64,000 bases of DNA from Calliopsis andreniformis (lineage: Eukaryota; Arthropoda; Insecta; Hymenoptera; Andrenidae), in contig NC_135073.1 of NCBI RefSeq assembly GCF_051401765.1, positions 20,062,001 through 20,126,000 on the forward strand, in the 5' to 3' direction. Shown here one piece after another: positions 23,201 to 37,100 of the stretch (the first letter of the stretch is position 1; each line of letters starts with the position of its first letter). A model generated the notes under the pieces. That model worked only from the letters and a program-made list of their open reading frames with translations, had not been told where the DNA came from and did no database searches. The position numbers and the translations under genes are program-made.

Positions 23201-26200
23201 TGCCCCAACTACTTGTAACAGCACGGGGTCGCTTTTCACTTCTCGAACATTCCCATTGATCTTGTTCGAAGCGAGACATATGTATTGACCTTGTTGCTCG
23301 TACGTCACGTTCGTCAGGATCAGTCGTTGTCCGGTACTGCATTCTAGTGGTTTTCGACCATCAGTGAAGATTTGGGCCCATCTGATTTGGAGAGAAAATT
23401 GTTATCCTATGTCAACTGAATACATTCCTATACTTTCGAAATTTCTCAATTTAACAGAAACATTGTTAACGCTTTAAAAATTCGATTATCTGTAGATATG
23501 ATATAAAAAAAACTGCTTACAGGATATGGGAAACAGGAAGTAGCCATGTAAGTAAGTAAGTAATTATAATCTTCGTAATTAGACTATATATATATATATA
23601 TATATATTCCAGTTACCTGTATTCGGCCGGTGGCATAGCGTCGGCATTGCACTCGAACGATGCACCGGAAAATAATAGAGCCGTAGTCAATCGTTCTGGT
23701 CCAACCGAACTGATCGTCGGTGGATCTATACAGAAGTGAAATAATTTTTTACAGATAAATCGTACTTTAACCATATTTTAAAAGCATTTTCAAACTGATC
23801 GAGTATCGTTTATGTACTTAATTCTTGATACGTTTTTCTTTCACCTACAAATCTGTTAATCGCGGCCACGTCTAGCTACTTATGCTTATCAGTCATATTG
23901 TCAGAACGCTAATCATTCTCGAGTGCAAGAGTGAAAAGAAGGATAGGAAAGACTTACAGTTGACCGAGACTTGAACAGAGGCGGGGCTGCTCTCACCCTC
24001 GGTATTGGATGCCTCGCAAATGTATACTGCTGCGTGATTCCTGTAGATAGGCGAGAATGAGAGCGTTTCCCCTATTTTGGCCACTTCCGTTAGCCCTGGG
24101 CCTTTCGTTTTTCTCCATAGGATCGAAGCTGGAGGATTTGCATCGGCGAGACATCGTATCTCCAATTGATCTCGACCCTCTTCTAACTGACCGCTAGGAA
24201 CACCGACTAATCGTGTTTCGGGGGCATCTGAAAAATCCAATTATGTGTGTAATTCGTTTTTTCATCACTTTTTCGATCTCCTAAGCATTGGGGCCGGGTG
24301 ATTCCGATTTTTTAGCTTCAAAAAATTGTTGTGTGATCTTTTCCTGTTCTCAGTTTTAGGCGTATCAGGTATGATTAATCGCCATACCGAAATTAATCGA
24401 ATAACCTTCCACTCCATTGAGCAAAAAGAGTTAATTGGCCTTCTACGATAAAATAGACGGGGTTTGTGACATTGCCAGAAAAATACGTCAGTGTGGAAGT
24501 ATGACCCGATGGATCCAACTCGAATTGTTCGATTTTTCCACCATTCGATTCTGAAAGCACTGAGTCGCGATAAATGCTTAGGTATTGGAATAACATAGAA
24601 ATACGTATTTCATTTTCCCATAAATGTAGTTGTTTCGTTTAAACACATGTACGTTCTCGTTCGACGTGGTTTCAGGAAAGTTACATTTTTTAACGTTCAA
24701 TTCTGCTTTCATTTCGTCAAAGAGTCGTACCGATTTGTAACAACCAGGCATGGAAAACAATGTACCACGTTAATACGCAATTATTCTCTCGCCCATCCCC
24801 CTCTCTCTACTCCCTCGCTCCGCCCCTCAGGCTCTTCTCGTTGATTTAAACCAATGAAACTGCAAGTCGGCCACTGAAGAACGTCACAAATGACAGTTAA
24901 TTAACGCTGAAATACAGATCCAAATTGTATTAATTGATAATTTCAACTCCAACCTATTTTCCTCAGGTTCAAAAATAACAAGCTTCTATTCAGACTTGGA
25001 AATACGATTATGCAACTTCCAAAGAGAAGCGACTAAATCTGGAAATGGCTGTCGTATAAGTTTCGCACAAGTAATTATTCCTTTTGTTGAGCGTATAACG
25101 ATCAAACGCTTGTTCAAGGATGTTGCTTTCATTTCTGAAACGAAGGATGACACGTTCGCTAGATTGAATCTACTAATGAATCCATTGATAATTGGATTGA
25201 CAATGGTCAATGCATCCCACAAGATGGTGCGATGCGAAGGTTTGTGCATACAAAGTTTCAAATAAAGGTGAAAGATGAAAAAGTTGGTCGACTGCTGTGA
25301 GGTACTCTCGAATCGAATCGCATCGTTGCCTATGGTCAGAGCTGGTAGCTTGCGCAGCTGTTCATTTCACGTAACAATGATTTCGAAGTACGCGCGAACG
25401 AACACTCGCTGACCCATTCACAATTTCAGCTATGTTCCTCTTTCCTCTTTCCTCTCACCTCTCACCTCTCACCTCTCACCTCCCACCCCTCACCCCTCAC
25501 CCCTTCCTCTTCCTCTTCCTCTTCCTCTTCCTCTTCCTCTTCCTCTTCCTCTTCCTCTTTCTCTTTCTCTTTCCAACCTACTGTCCCTCTGTACTGCTCC
25601 CCTTTTCGGCTACCTCGTTTTCCATTACCCTTTTTACCGTGTCTGTTGGCATTTTATGGGAAGCTATTTGCGAGCGTGGATGTAAGCACGCATGCTACTG
25701 GACATCTCTGTACGTATGTCAGAGAGTGACTGCCTGCCCCTATTTGTGTGATCCCACATCGTGTCTATCCGCAGCAAAGCCCTTGCAGCTGTTTCCTGAA
25801 TATCAGCAGTAGCAGCAACAGCAGAAGTAGCAACAACAATACCAGTAGCAGCAGCAACAGCAACAGAAGATATCATTTCGCTTTTGTTTCTGTTCCACCT
25901 GTTTCGCGAACTCTATTTCCTGTGTTTTTACGCGTCGTTGGACGCGAACACGGGCAACATTGATAGTGTGATTGGCATCCTTCCTAAACCGCAGATCTTC
26001 AACAATGCTCCTTTTACGCCTTTTTTACCAGTTTGCTTTAACATCTCGCACAATCGACTCTATATAAACTTCTACTATTTATTGTCAGTGATTCTATAAA
26101 TAATCTACATAAGGATCGAGGTGAATGAATAGTATGAATTGATTGTACATATAGGAAAGCATCTGGAACGCACACAACTGTAGTTCTTTTCACGGTAGAC

Positions 26201-28039
26201 TTTTCGATCGGTCTTTCGTTCCGTGCTGGAAGACAAAACAGCGCCCTAACTTAAAATACTTTTGTTGCAGACCTTTATGCTAGGTTAACGTTAAATTGCG
26301 ATAATAATTGATTATATTTATTTTTTGCTACTTATATCAGCGGGAATGCCTCAAATCTTAGAGAAAGGAGACAAGTAGATAAATTAATATGAAGAAAAAA
26401 TTTGTAATTTGGATAGACTTTAAATGCCATTTTCACGACAGTTTTCACGACAGTATAACATCGGTTTAAAGTTTGTTAAAGAGCACAGTAAAACAATTGA
26501 TCCCCATCACCTATACGTTCGAAAATTACATGGACGGTGCATAAATCATGTCACTCTCTCTTGGACTTTTCAATAAATTCTGTAGGACCTCGGTATTCGT
26601 TTTTGAACAATGCTTCATGAATATTCGATCAGCATCATGGACAGTAAATTACGGGTAAACGAGCGCAACATTGATCGAAACAAATTCATTATCGCATAGC
26701 AGGACGAGTGAGTGGAGTTAGCGAAAAATTTGAAACCAGTGCAGTAGTGGTTGAAACCAGTTTAAACTTTCTTAAACTTTCCATTTCAGACTATCGAATG
26801 TCATGGGTTGGAATTCGTTTAGGAAAAATTAAAGTAAAAATATTGTCAGCAATTAGCTAAGTATTAATAGGTAAGTAAATATTAAACGTGGTTTTACATA
26901 CTGGTTGAGACATTGCGTATAAATGTATTTGTAGTAAATATGTACATATGTAGTAACCATTGGACAAATAATAAGTATATACATGATGTTCACATTAATA
27001 ACATCTTTTTCTTGGACTTAGGAAAGTAGACAGATACGCTCCGTTTCGAGTGGTTGAATCGGTTTAGGTGATTAGTCACACACACACACATGCGCGCGTG
27101 CGCACACACAACGGACTACAGGTACTTTTATAAAAAGCGATTGAAAATTGTTGGACGATGCAATGGAGCTAGAATTGTCGATAAGGTCGAAAAACAGGAT
27201 ATCAGAACGTGGCGCGGCATGGCGAAATTTTGAGGGAGATTGATGAGGGTTCGTGGTTACCGGTCTCTGTGTACAGAGTTAAATTGCTGACCGGACCAGA
27301 CTGGGAGCTTGAGAGGGAGTGAGGGAGGGAGTAACAGTTGCGAGCGGTAGCGGAGGTTGAGGTCAGTTTGCTGCACACGCGACTGTCTTGTCGGTTTGTT
27401 GTTAATATCAATTTATTCGTTGCTCGTTGTTCCGTTCTGTTCTTTTCTGTTTTCTTTTATAAGATCAAACGATAGTGTCTGGCATTGAACAATTTGTAGG
27501 TATGTCTTGGTTGAATGCAATCATAAATACATAATAAGCATTCATTTTTCTGAACATCCGTACCATATGTACTATGTACGTTCAACTGGTTAGTATTATA
27601 TAGAATCCTATCAACGATTTTTTTTGGGTAAAAATTGAAAATAGATATAGGATATCATAAGTAGCAGGACTATTTCAGTTATCACTTTGTGAAGTATTTT
27701 ATGCAATTTCGCATAAAGTAATCCTTTATACAAATTCTATACTCATTTGTAAATATAAAAAGAAGTATATACTCACATCGCACGTCGAATCTCACTTCGG
27801 TGCTAGAAGACATAGTTGGATTTGTGTACGCCGGATGAATGGCAACGCACCTAATGGGTTGTCCATAATGAGACCGTTTGGCCATAATCTCGCAAACGCT
27901 GTAGGTTGCCCAAGTGCGGGGATTATCTATCTCCGTAGAATTTACCTGGGGCCTCAAGGTTTTCACTTCGATTTCGCCCACGTACCTACGTGCATTCACT
28001 CATCTTGAAAATTTGCAATTGCAGCTACTGTTCTCTCTC

Positions 28040-28106
<67 letters not shown>

Positions 28107-31100
28107 CACACACACACACGCACGGACGCACGCACTTTCCCCTTTTCTGTCTCCTCTTTTATGAATTGTATATACACATATGCAGAGGGAGGGAGGGAGG
28201 GAGGGAGGGAGGGAGGGAGGGGGGAGGGATTGAGGGAAGGAGGGAGGGAGAGAGAGAGAGAAAGGGCTGGAGGTGGAAGGAAGTGAACATTACTTCGCTT
28301 GTTCACTCGACTTTTAGACAAAACAACAAAAATTTTTGCAGCTATCCTATCATTTCGTTTAGTCGCTGGATTTTCTGTTATTTCTGGACCTCTAGGAAGC
28401 ATGCGAACTCCTGTAGCTCCTTAATTCTGTCTAGATAGTAGCACGGAATGGATCATGATTATTCATGGACAGCCAGAACAGTGCAGCTACCATCGGCAAG
28501 ATCCACAAGGTGCATTACGGTACAGGATGTTCGCGCAGGGAAAACTAACCGTCAGACGCGTCGCGTCCCTATGAGCAAACGAGAGGGTGCATGTACAATA
28601 TTGGCGAGTCTCAACGATGGAGGAGAGCGACGCTGGATCTTTGAAATAACAACTTGGAACTGAGAGCTTTCACCGTGCTTCTCTTCTCCATTCATTAAAA
28701 CAAATCTTCGGTTATGATTGATAAAATCAGCCCTGAGAACATGCAACAGAGAATTCAATTGAAACATTACATTCGATTTCTTTTTTGTTATTTCTATAGT
28801 TCGCTAGCTTGTGAAACCAATTGAAACGAGATATTTAACTGAGAATTGTTCGATTTCGAGCTACTTGACATGATGTAATTATAACAATAATCATTCGATG
28901 AAGGGAGAAACTCGTCTGTCTGCCTGAACTGATGCGCGAAAGGCACGGGATGGAGTGAAATTAATTGTAAGTTGCCTGAAATTTGCGACGAAATCGACTC
29001 GGAAGTCGATACACCGTTGCAGATCCCGAAAAAGAGCGACGTTTCTCACTAACGATCAACTGACGTAATTTAGAAGCAGTCACGATGTTTCTGTTAGAAA
29101 ACTAGCACTATTTTCTTTAGCAGGATACATGCTTGATTTTGATTCCATCCTAGATCATTACTCAGTAATTTGAATAAATTAATAGAATAGATAAGTACAT
29201 CTGCATGAATATATCTCAGTAAGTGACTCTGGCACAATAAAATTGTAAAAAGTCGTGACGGAATTAGGTAAAAAAGGAGAGTATTTACGTGACTGGTAAA
29301 AGAAAATAAGCGGTACAGCAATGATTACGCACCATTTAATTAGTGGCGAAGGATTCCCATACCGTGCCCTGCAAGTGAGCGTAGCGATCTCACCTGCTCG
29401 AGCTGTTACGTTGCTTCCGGGTAGAATTAGGCGGTTCGCGTATTCTATCTGCGGTCGTTGAGGGCTGACTGGAATGAGAAAATTAGCGGAGGTTAATTTG
29501 GTTATTCGTAGTTGTAGATATCTGAATTTGACATACACGTTTCTATGCGTTCTACATATATGTAGGTGTAGATTCACAGGGACATTGTGTCACGCCTTGT
29601 CGTCAAACGTTCGTCATAAGGATTGAAGAAGAAGCATATTATACTATGCATATGCATAGTATTCATACAATTGCTTTATCTGACTGTGTATCTTACTAAA
29701 TTGCTTATCGTTTCGTTCAGATTAGAAATATGATTCCCAGCTAAGCAGTACCTAGACGATCGTGTAACACGTGGGATAGTAGGAATACAAAGCAACAGGG
29801 GCAGGTTTGATGACATCATTAATATTCTACATTGAGTATTTTGCAGTTTGATCGCTATTGTTGCTTTCATCGAAATGAAGAAAGTAAATCCCATTAATAT
29901 CGAAGTTCACCTCTAACGACCAGTCTAGCTGATTCGGATGCCAACGCATCCTGCGTGGTAAAATCGCTGGCTGTAACCTGGCATTGCCATAATCCATCGT
30001 CGAATTCCAGAGTAGCAGATCTGACCCACAGCGAACAGTCTCCGTTGTCCGGGGAACCCACCCACTCATACTTCTTTAAATGCATCCCAATTGGCTGAAA
30101 CAAATGGGAATATATCAACATTTTTTTACATACATATCTGCATTATTAATCAGCTGTCGATTACACTCAAATCAGTACTCAATTGTTTATATTGGCTATA
30201 TGTGTATAGGTCTTCATTTTGAAATCTAACAACAACGAGTCAATTCAATCCTACTATCCATTACCTGTACTGACATTTCAATAGACATTTTTGTCACTCA
30301 GTTTAATTTTACCAGCAATAAGTTGCGATCCTAATCTGTTAATTCAGTATGATAATATGATAATTCAGTGAAATAATATAAAATACACGCAAGTGTCTGT
30401 TATCTGTAGATCGGTTGTGTGTATGTATGTCGAAGAAAAATGTGCTCGATGGTTAATCGTTGAACGTTGATCGTTCTTCGTTGCCGGATATCCTCTCGAG
30501 TACTCTTCTCCTGAACATTCTTTCCTTCCTCCGTTAACTTGAGATTGCGTGCGCTTCCTACGAAATGAATCGTCATCAGCTTCTAGCTTCGAGTCGTCGC
30601 GTCGCGTCGCGTCGGCGCTGCAGTTTTCCTCTTTCTCACAGATTAATTCCGCTCCCCAGCAGGAAAGTGCAGTCTTAACAAATTTCGCAGTCATAATGTA
30701 GCCGTAATTCATGGATCGATTCTCTACGATGCCTACATGTATGTATAATCTATCCAGCTTGTTCTATACGCCTGCTCTTCTATGTATGTCAGAAGCCCGT
30801 TTTCATCCCCGTTTTCTGCGCCTAATGTGTTATCGAGACCATGGGTTACACGCCTTGTATGTGACGTATCATCCAACCACCGCTCAAAACTAGATCACAC
30901 TACTCAGAATTTGCTTTTTTCTTCTTCGTTTCTCTTCTCTTTTTCTTTGTCCTATTTCGTTCAGCTAGAATAATCTGACCATTCGGCTGTCAAAGTTTTC
31001 ATAATCCTAATTAGAGTAGCTCCTCATGTGAAATTGCTTTTTATTTGAATTTCAGTTTGCTTTGAACGTTTCGGCAAATTTTGTCATTTTTTTGCTGTTC

Positions 31101-34100
31101 TGTAATTCTTCTTGTTTGAAAACACGTAACAGCGGCGTGGCATATGTAGTTGGCTATCCATTTCGTTTGAAATTAATTAGCAGTGACTGGTTTTAATCGT
31201 ATAACACAGCGTGTATCGTATAAATGTTTTTCTATCCGATGCGATGCGGCAATGAGTTGCGATGCTGAGTCGATAGTTTGCGTTTAAACAAACGCAACCG
31301 CTTTCGAAGAACACTAATTTTGCTATCTACATGTATTCGGATTGAGGTTCGTAACTATAGATCTATTTGTGCGATAGCAATGAACACGACAGACTTCCTG
31401 TGGGACTGTAGAGTTTATCGTTTAGCAACAGACGGAATAATACAATGAGAAATTCTCAGATGATTATTTGCGTGGAGTATGGGCGATGACAAGGGGAAGG
31501 GGAAGGGGAAGGGGAAAGATAAGAGAGGAAGAGAGGTGTGGCGCGGTTCGCTTTCAGGACAAAAAGAGTATTGAATCACCGCTCCACGCCGCGCTCCGTT
31601 TAACATTGCGAGATGCAGCAACGCGTACGCAATTACACGGATATTAGCATCTTAACCAACTTTTGCCATATAGCTATTCATTCTTTTCGTTGAGTTTTCA
31701 CTTTTATTTCTGGAAGATCCGAAAATAATCCGGCGTGTCTCAATGCAAAGGTATCGTTTCTCGCAAATCCAAACGATTCCTTTGAAGCGTATTGCGATAC
31801 TGTAGGTTTACTTATAACATAGGTATCAAGTAGTATGTATTGTATGTAGTACTACGTATTACGTGGTGACACTCAACACGCAATGACGTGTAAGTATGTA
31901 AACAGGTCAAGATATTAGCGAAATCTGTAGCTGAGGGAACGACTTAGAGACCTCCTAGGGTAGACATTTCTATTGAAGGATAAACAAGAAGAGATACAGA
32001 GGGTGGTACCGAGCGAGCGCGCGCGTGCCGCGATGCAGCATCATTCATTTAAAGGATTAAAATCCGTGCGAGCGCGCGACAGCCTGGCGGGAATGTACGA
32101 GCGCTCGCTTACTTGACGGAAAGGGCCCTTTTCTCCTGCTTCTCGACGGTTCACGACCTTCACTGTCTTCGTCTCTCAGCCAGTGGCATCCATGTTTCTA
32201 CCTTTACGTCCGCACCGGTCTTCTATGTTCTCAGGAGAGGGCCGCGACCAGCAATCAGCGTAATGCACCCGCAGACGTGCTTCGCCTGCCGCCCGCTGCC
32301 CTCCGCCCACCAACCGCCGATCTCTTCCCTCTCTATCCACAGAATTGCATGCTATCCCACACGGACGAGCAGCACCGACACTTGTTCCACGCATATACGA
32401 ATGACGCACGTATACCAGCACACGGCTAGACTAGTGCATACACCCTTGGGTCTTTGGCCCTGATAATACCGATGAACGAGCTACCGAGAGTTCGAATAAT
32501 CTAGACGCAATGGCAATCTCTTGAAGAGCAACGAAATAGATCACTGGCCGGTGCGGCGCGTGGTGGATCGATTTCGTTGGAGCCTCTTCTAGCCTCCAGA
32601 GGAACTCCGCTTTCTGAACCCCACTTTCGCCTATCCCCTTTCAGCCTCTTCATCTCTTGTTTTCCGACTTTCTCCCATTGAGCATCTGCTTCTTCATTTT
32701 GATGAAAAAGTTGTTAAGTTCAGGATTCACGACTCACGACTTACGACTAGGTCCTGCTAGCCAGAGAAAAGCCGATGATGGTTGGCGTGCGAGCGGCTCG
32801 CCCGCTGAACTTGTGGCGGGTTGAACGAGCATAAAAGGCGCAGCAGAGTCAGAGGGTTCCTCCCGTTGGAATTTCTCTCTTCAGTGGTAAAAAGAGTCTA
32901 GAAAGAAGCCGGATAAGGGAATGCTGGCAGGCAAGGGAAGTCAGGAGTAGAGTGGGAGCTTTAGTAATCCGGTGAAGGCGATTCCGTACACCTATTTCGC
33001 TAAAGTGATTTCGTGCCTTTTAGAGAGTTCGATGTTTCTTCGCGCGGAATCGCACAGGCGGCGTCTCGTGATTCGTAAACCTTTCCTAACATCTTTCCGA
33101 ATTCTTGTCGAAAGAAGTGCACTTTATAAAGCTTCGCCTGATGTCTGGTTTCTTTCGAATCTTACACTTTGCGTTTCCTAGATGAATACTTTTTTAAACT
33201 GTTGCATCATCAGCGAAACAAATGCACCTCCAAATGTTAATCGGTTCAGTTCATAACGAAGCTCGAAATATTCTTTGGAACGTATGCTTTTTCTGTTTAA
33301 TTGCCAAAGTAAAAAGGATGCAAAATGTTATTTTTACCAATGCGGACGTATTTTCCGAATGTTAATTTCGATTGGAGAAAGGTGAACCGAAAGATGATTA
33401 AGCAATTAGCGAAATTGTTTTTGTTCTTGTTGCGAAAAGCTTCTCGAAAGCGATCGAGAATTTGAAAAGATACGAGAACAACGCGTTTTAAAGGGCTGGA
33501 AATATGAAAGCACGGAAACATGGAAAGACGACCGAAGATAGAACTCGGTATCGTAAACAAGAGTAGCTCGAATCTCTTGAGAAAATTATTCTAGCCGCTA
33601 TTTACATTCTTCATAAATATTCACTTCTGAGAAAGGAACCGAAGAAAGAAGGATGGTTGACGTTGGCTAGAGAAGAGGAAGGGAGAAACGCAAAGGTAGA
33701 GAGGCAAAGGGATGTGAGCTGGTTGAACAGGAAGTAACCAGAGACCGCGAAGGGTATAAATCTTATGGCTTTCGGAGGCGATCTCGTTTCGGGATCACCT
33801 ACTGCGAAAAGGGTTGCTCCCTTGTTGCTCTAGACGGTAATACGATATTCTTGTTATCGAGGCGTCGTGAAATGTCTCACATGTAGGTACTCTACCGACT
33901 ATTTTCCTTGTTTCCTTCTTGACAAAGAGAGATACATATTGGTGCATATTATAATGTTAAAGATACAGATTATGATTTATACTGCGAAACTGACTACGTG
34001 ATTGTTATTATATCTTGTCGTATCTCTCATAGACAAAACAGAAGAAGTTTAGTCACACTGTTTTCATAAACGAATACAATTTTTCTATCAACGTAGATTG

Positions 34101-37100
34101 CATATAATTTTGTGATAGGATATTTTACATAGATGTCTCAGAAAAATCATAGATTAGAAAAATGAGGAAATATTAATGATGGAACTGTTCCGTAGAATAC
34201 GTGTTGGGATCCGATCCACAGCTTTCCAGGGTGCATGAATTGGTAACGAAGATAGATTCGCAAGAGGGAAAAATGTATTTGCCTTTCGCTTCTGGTCGGG
34301 AGGATACATTTAAAGTTCATACTCTACGTTACTATATGTATAAGTACAGTATACGCATATATTAGTACCCCTCTATGTCGCTACTGCTAACTTGATAAGC
34401 AACTGTTCTCACATTCAATCGATGATTATTTATGGCAGAAACACCGAAAACTACATTGAATGATGAGAGAAAGAAATAGGATAGAAAGTTAGATATACAT
34501 AGTATGTACTTCCTTAGTACTCAGATACGTATCTAATTATTAAGTATTTAAACCACGGCAAAATCTCTTTTCATCAATAATTATAATCTTTTAAGTGTTC
34601 GTCTACTTTTACACATGTAGGTATTTATTCGGCCTGTTTCTCCTTCTTTCATCGAAATAATTTTCAAGACTTTATCGCGCACCAGCTTCAACTTGGACGT
34701 TTTCGGCTAATTACTCGAATGAATTAAACATTCGTTGGCAGTGGAGGAGTTAACAGGGGACAAGTAAGTGCGTGCGGTCTTTGTATTCGAATAACGAGGC
34801 CGCGAGAGAGAAAGAAGAGGAGTGGTCGGTTTTCGCAATGCTCTTGGAAATAAACAAAAGGGGGTTGTGCAGAAAGTGGACGGATAAGTGGTGGTCGAGT
34901 GGTCGCCGCGACCGCGCCGGCCGGCTGCTTTCGAAATTTATCATTAAATCTTTCCACGTCGTATTTGCGGTAATTGTGGTCGTAGACGGTCGCGCGTCGC
35001 TTGCGGCTAAATGCATTTCAACAGGCTTGTTCGCTATTTGTCTCTTACGACGCGCGACATATCTATGTTTTATCTATAGCTCTTTTATACCTACCTAAAT
35101 ACTGTACATAAACTCATTTAAAAGCAGGAACGACATTAGGAATTGATTTACAGACGAATCAACTGAAGAAGCAGTGTAACGTGTAACAAGTCTCATTAAC
35201 TTATTACATATTCTATACAGTATAGATATTTTTTTGTGTTTCAAAGTACGTACTAGAGTAGATTTTATTGAGAAACAATAAAAAAATAAAATTTCAAAAA
35301 TAAAATTTGTCGTTCCATCAATAAAATTCACATACAATGCGCTATTATCTCGAAAATTCTATGCGAAAATTCTCTCTTTTTGCATTCGAGCATTATCTAT
35401 AATTATCTATAATTACAAGTATTTTCCTCCATCTTCTTTCGCAAATGTTGCACTCTCCGAAAGTGTTTTTCTGTTCATTTACGGGCAGTCGCGGTTTCGT
35501 GCAAGGAACCAAGCCATGTGTTAGCGAGCGAATTTTAGTAACGGAGTGACATGTATGTCGTTCCTGTGACTAGTTTTTCTCGTATACGCGTCTTCGTTTA
35601 CCAGACGGAAAGCAGACGGAATGGCTAAGGCCAAGGGTCGAGGCGAGCGGCGGTAAGAAGAAAAAGAAACGCGTTCAAAATACGCGTGTAAGGAGAAATT
35701 GCATTAAAGTTCCTCAGGGAAGTATGGTCAAAAGATTTCTTCGCGTCTCTGGGGAGTTTGCAGTCTCTCTCTTTCGTTTCGTTCCTTTCGCCAACACGAT
35801 TCTTTTCCGTCTCTTTTACCCTCTTTTATCCTCTTTTACCCTTTTTCTCTCCTGGTCGACCTTAGCTCTTCGCTTCCTGCTCGAACGCGGCTTTTCACCC
35901 TCGGCTGGCAAGTTTTTTCAGTCGAGGCGTTGTAACGACTTCAATTTAGAGGCACGTTTGCAGCATGCTTCTCGCTCACCGACAACCCCCACTTCTCACT
36001 CCGTCAGTTCACCCCCATGTTCCCGTTCCCGCTCCAGCTCCAGCTCCAGCTCCAGCTCCAGCTCCAGCTCCCGCTCCCACTCCCACTCCCGTTTCCGTTC
36101 TTTCGTGCACGAGGAGGGCAAAGTAACTTTTTCGTCGTGCATAAATGTCGCTGAAGCTAGGTTCACTGCAACGTTTTCACAAGAGCGTGAAAGGAGGGGG
36201 GGGGGAGGAGGAGAGTTGAGGATGGTGCCGGAAACTGGCGGATACGGCCCGGTATGGACGGCAATCACGGAGGAAAATGGACACTTGCTCAACACGCACC
36301 ACACGTGCATACATATGTATATACATGTCTACATGTCGGAAACGAGCTTATATATGTAATTATTGTCTTAATAAAATCGTCTCACTTATGTATCAATCAT
36401 GTGAACGGTCAAGAATTTGCGATTGTTGATCCAGTCAATGATGCAACGAGAAAACGCGGCTCTGAGTTGCATTATTCTAATGAATTTGTATTTTTCTTCC
36501 CTTCGTTCCCTCTCTGTATCGCATTCTACAATTTTACAAGCTGCACACGACAGACGTAACAGAATTTTTTGTTCTATACCAATTAGCTATATTATTTTGT
36601 TATGCAGCTTATCTTAATTCATATCTACTGTTTAGCGTTTTTGGTAGGTATGTTTCGAAAGATCAAGTCGAAAGACATAATTTTCCTTGCGATACAGGTT
36701 ATTAATTCTAGCTAAAAAGAATTGAATGAATCGCTGCGTGAGAATATCTGGAAGAGTAAGCAGAAAAATAAATAGAATAGCGAAAAGAAGATGAGGGAGG
36801 AGGCGTGCGGGAGTGATGAAATGAACGACATAGTTGCACGAGTAGGAATAAAAGATTTCCTCGGGATTAAGGGCAACGATGATAATGAAGTCGAGTGTCA
36901 GCGATAGCATGAACGGACAATTATTGTTCAACGTCGCGTATTCTTGAAGTTTAAGAACTCTTAGTTCCCCGTAGCATCACGAAGTGTTCCCTTTTTTCAG
37001 TTCAATCGCAACACCATATTCCTCTCCATTTGTTTCTCCATGTTTTTCTATTTCGAAGAAGCCATTTATAACAGAAAGAGATGAAATCGAATCGATCTTC

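Larger units (their letters stand above)
24228..27776 (-). other. 3.5-kb intron of the Ig receptor gene
   Basis: Intron between the domain-2 and domain-3 exons. It holds a polypyrimidine minisatellite (25437-25575), a CAG/AAC-rich stretch (about 25803-25870) and an alternating purine-pyrimidine tract (27078-27110). No exon was seen on either strand. Confidence 0.75.

Noticed and set aside
27914..28438. Plus- and minus-strand frames made of Ser-Leu or Arg-Glu repeats
   Set aside because: Translation of CT/CA/GGGA microsatellites.
33740..33800. GGGTATAAATC TATA-like element on the plus strand
   Set aside because: No initiator at the right distance and no coding exon downstream; TATA-like strings are common in AT-rich introns.
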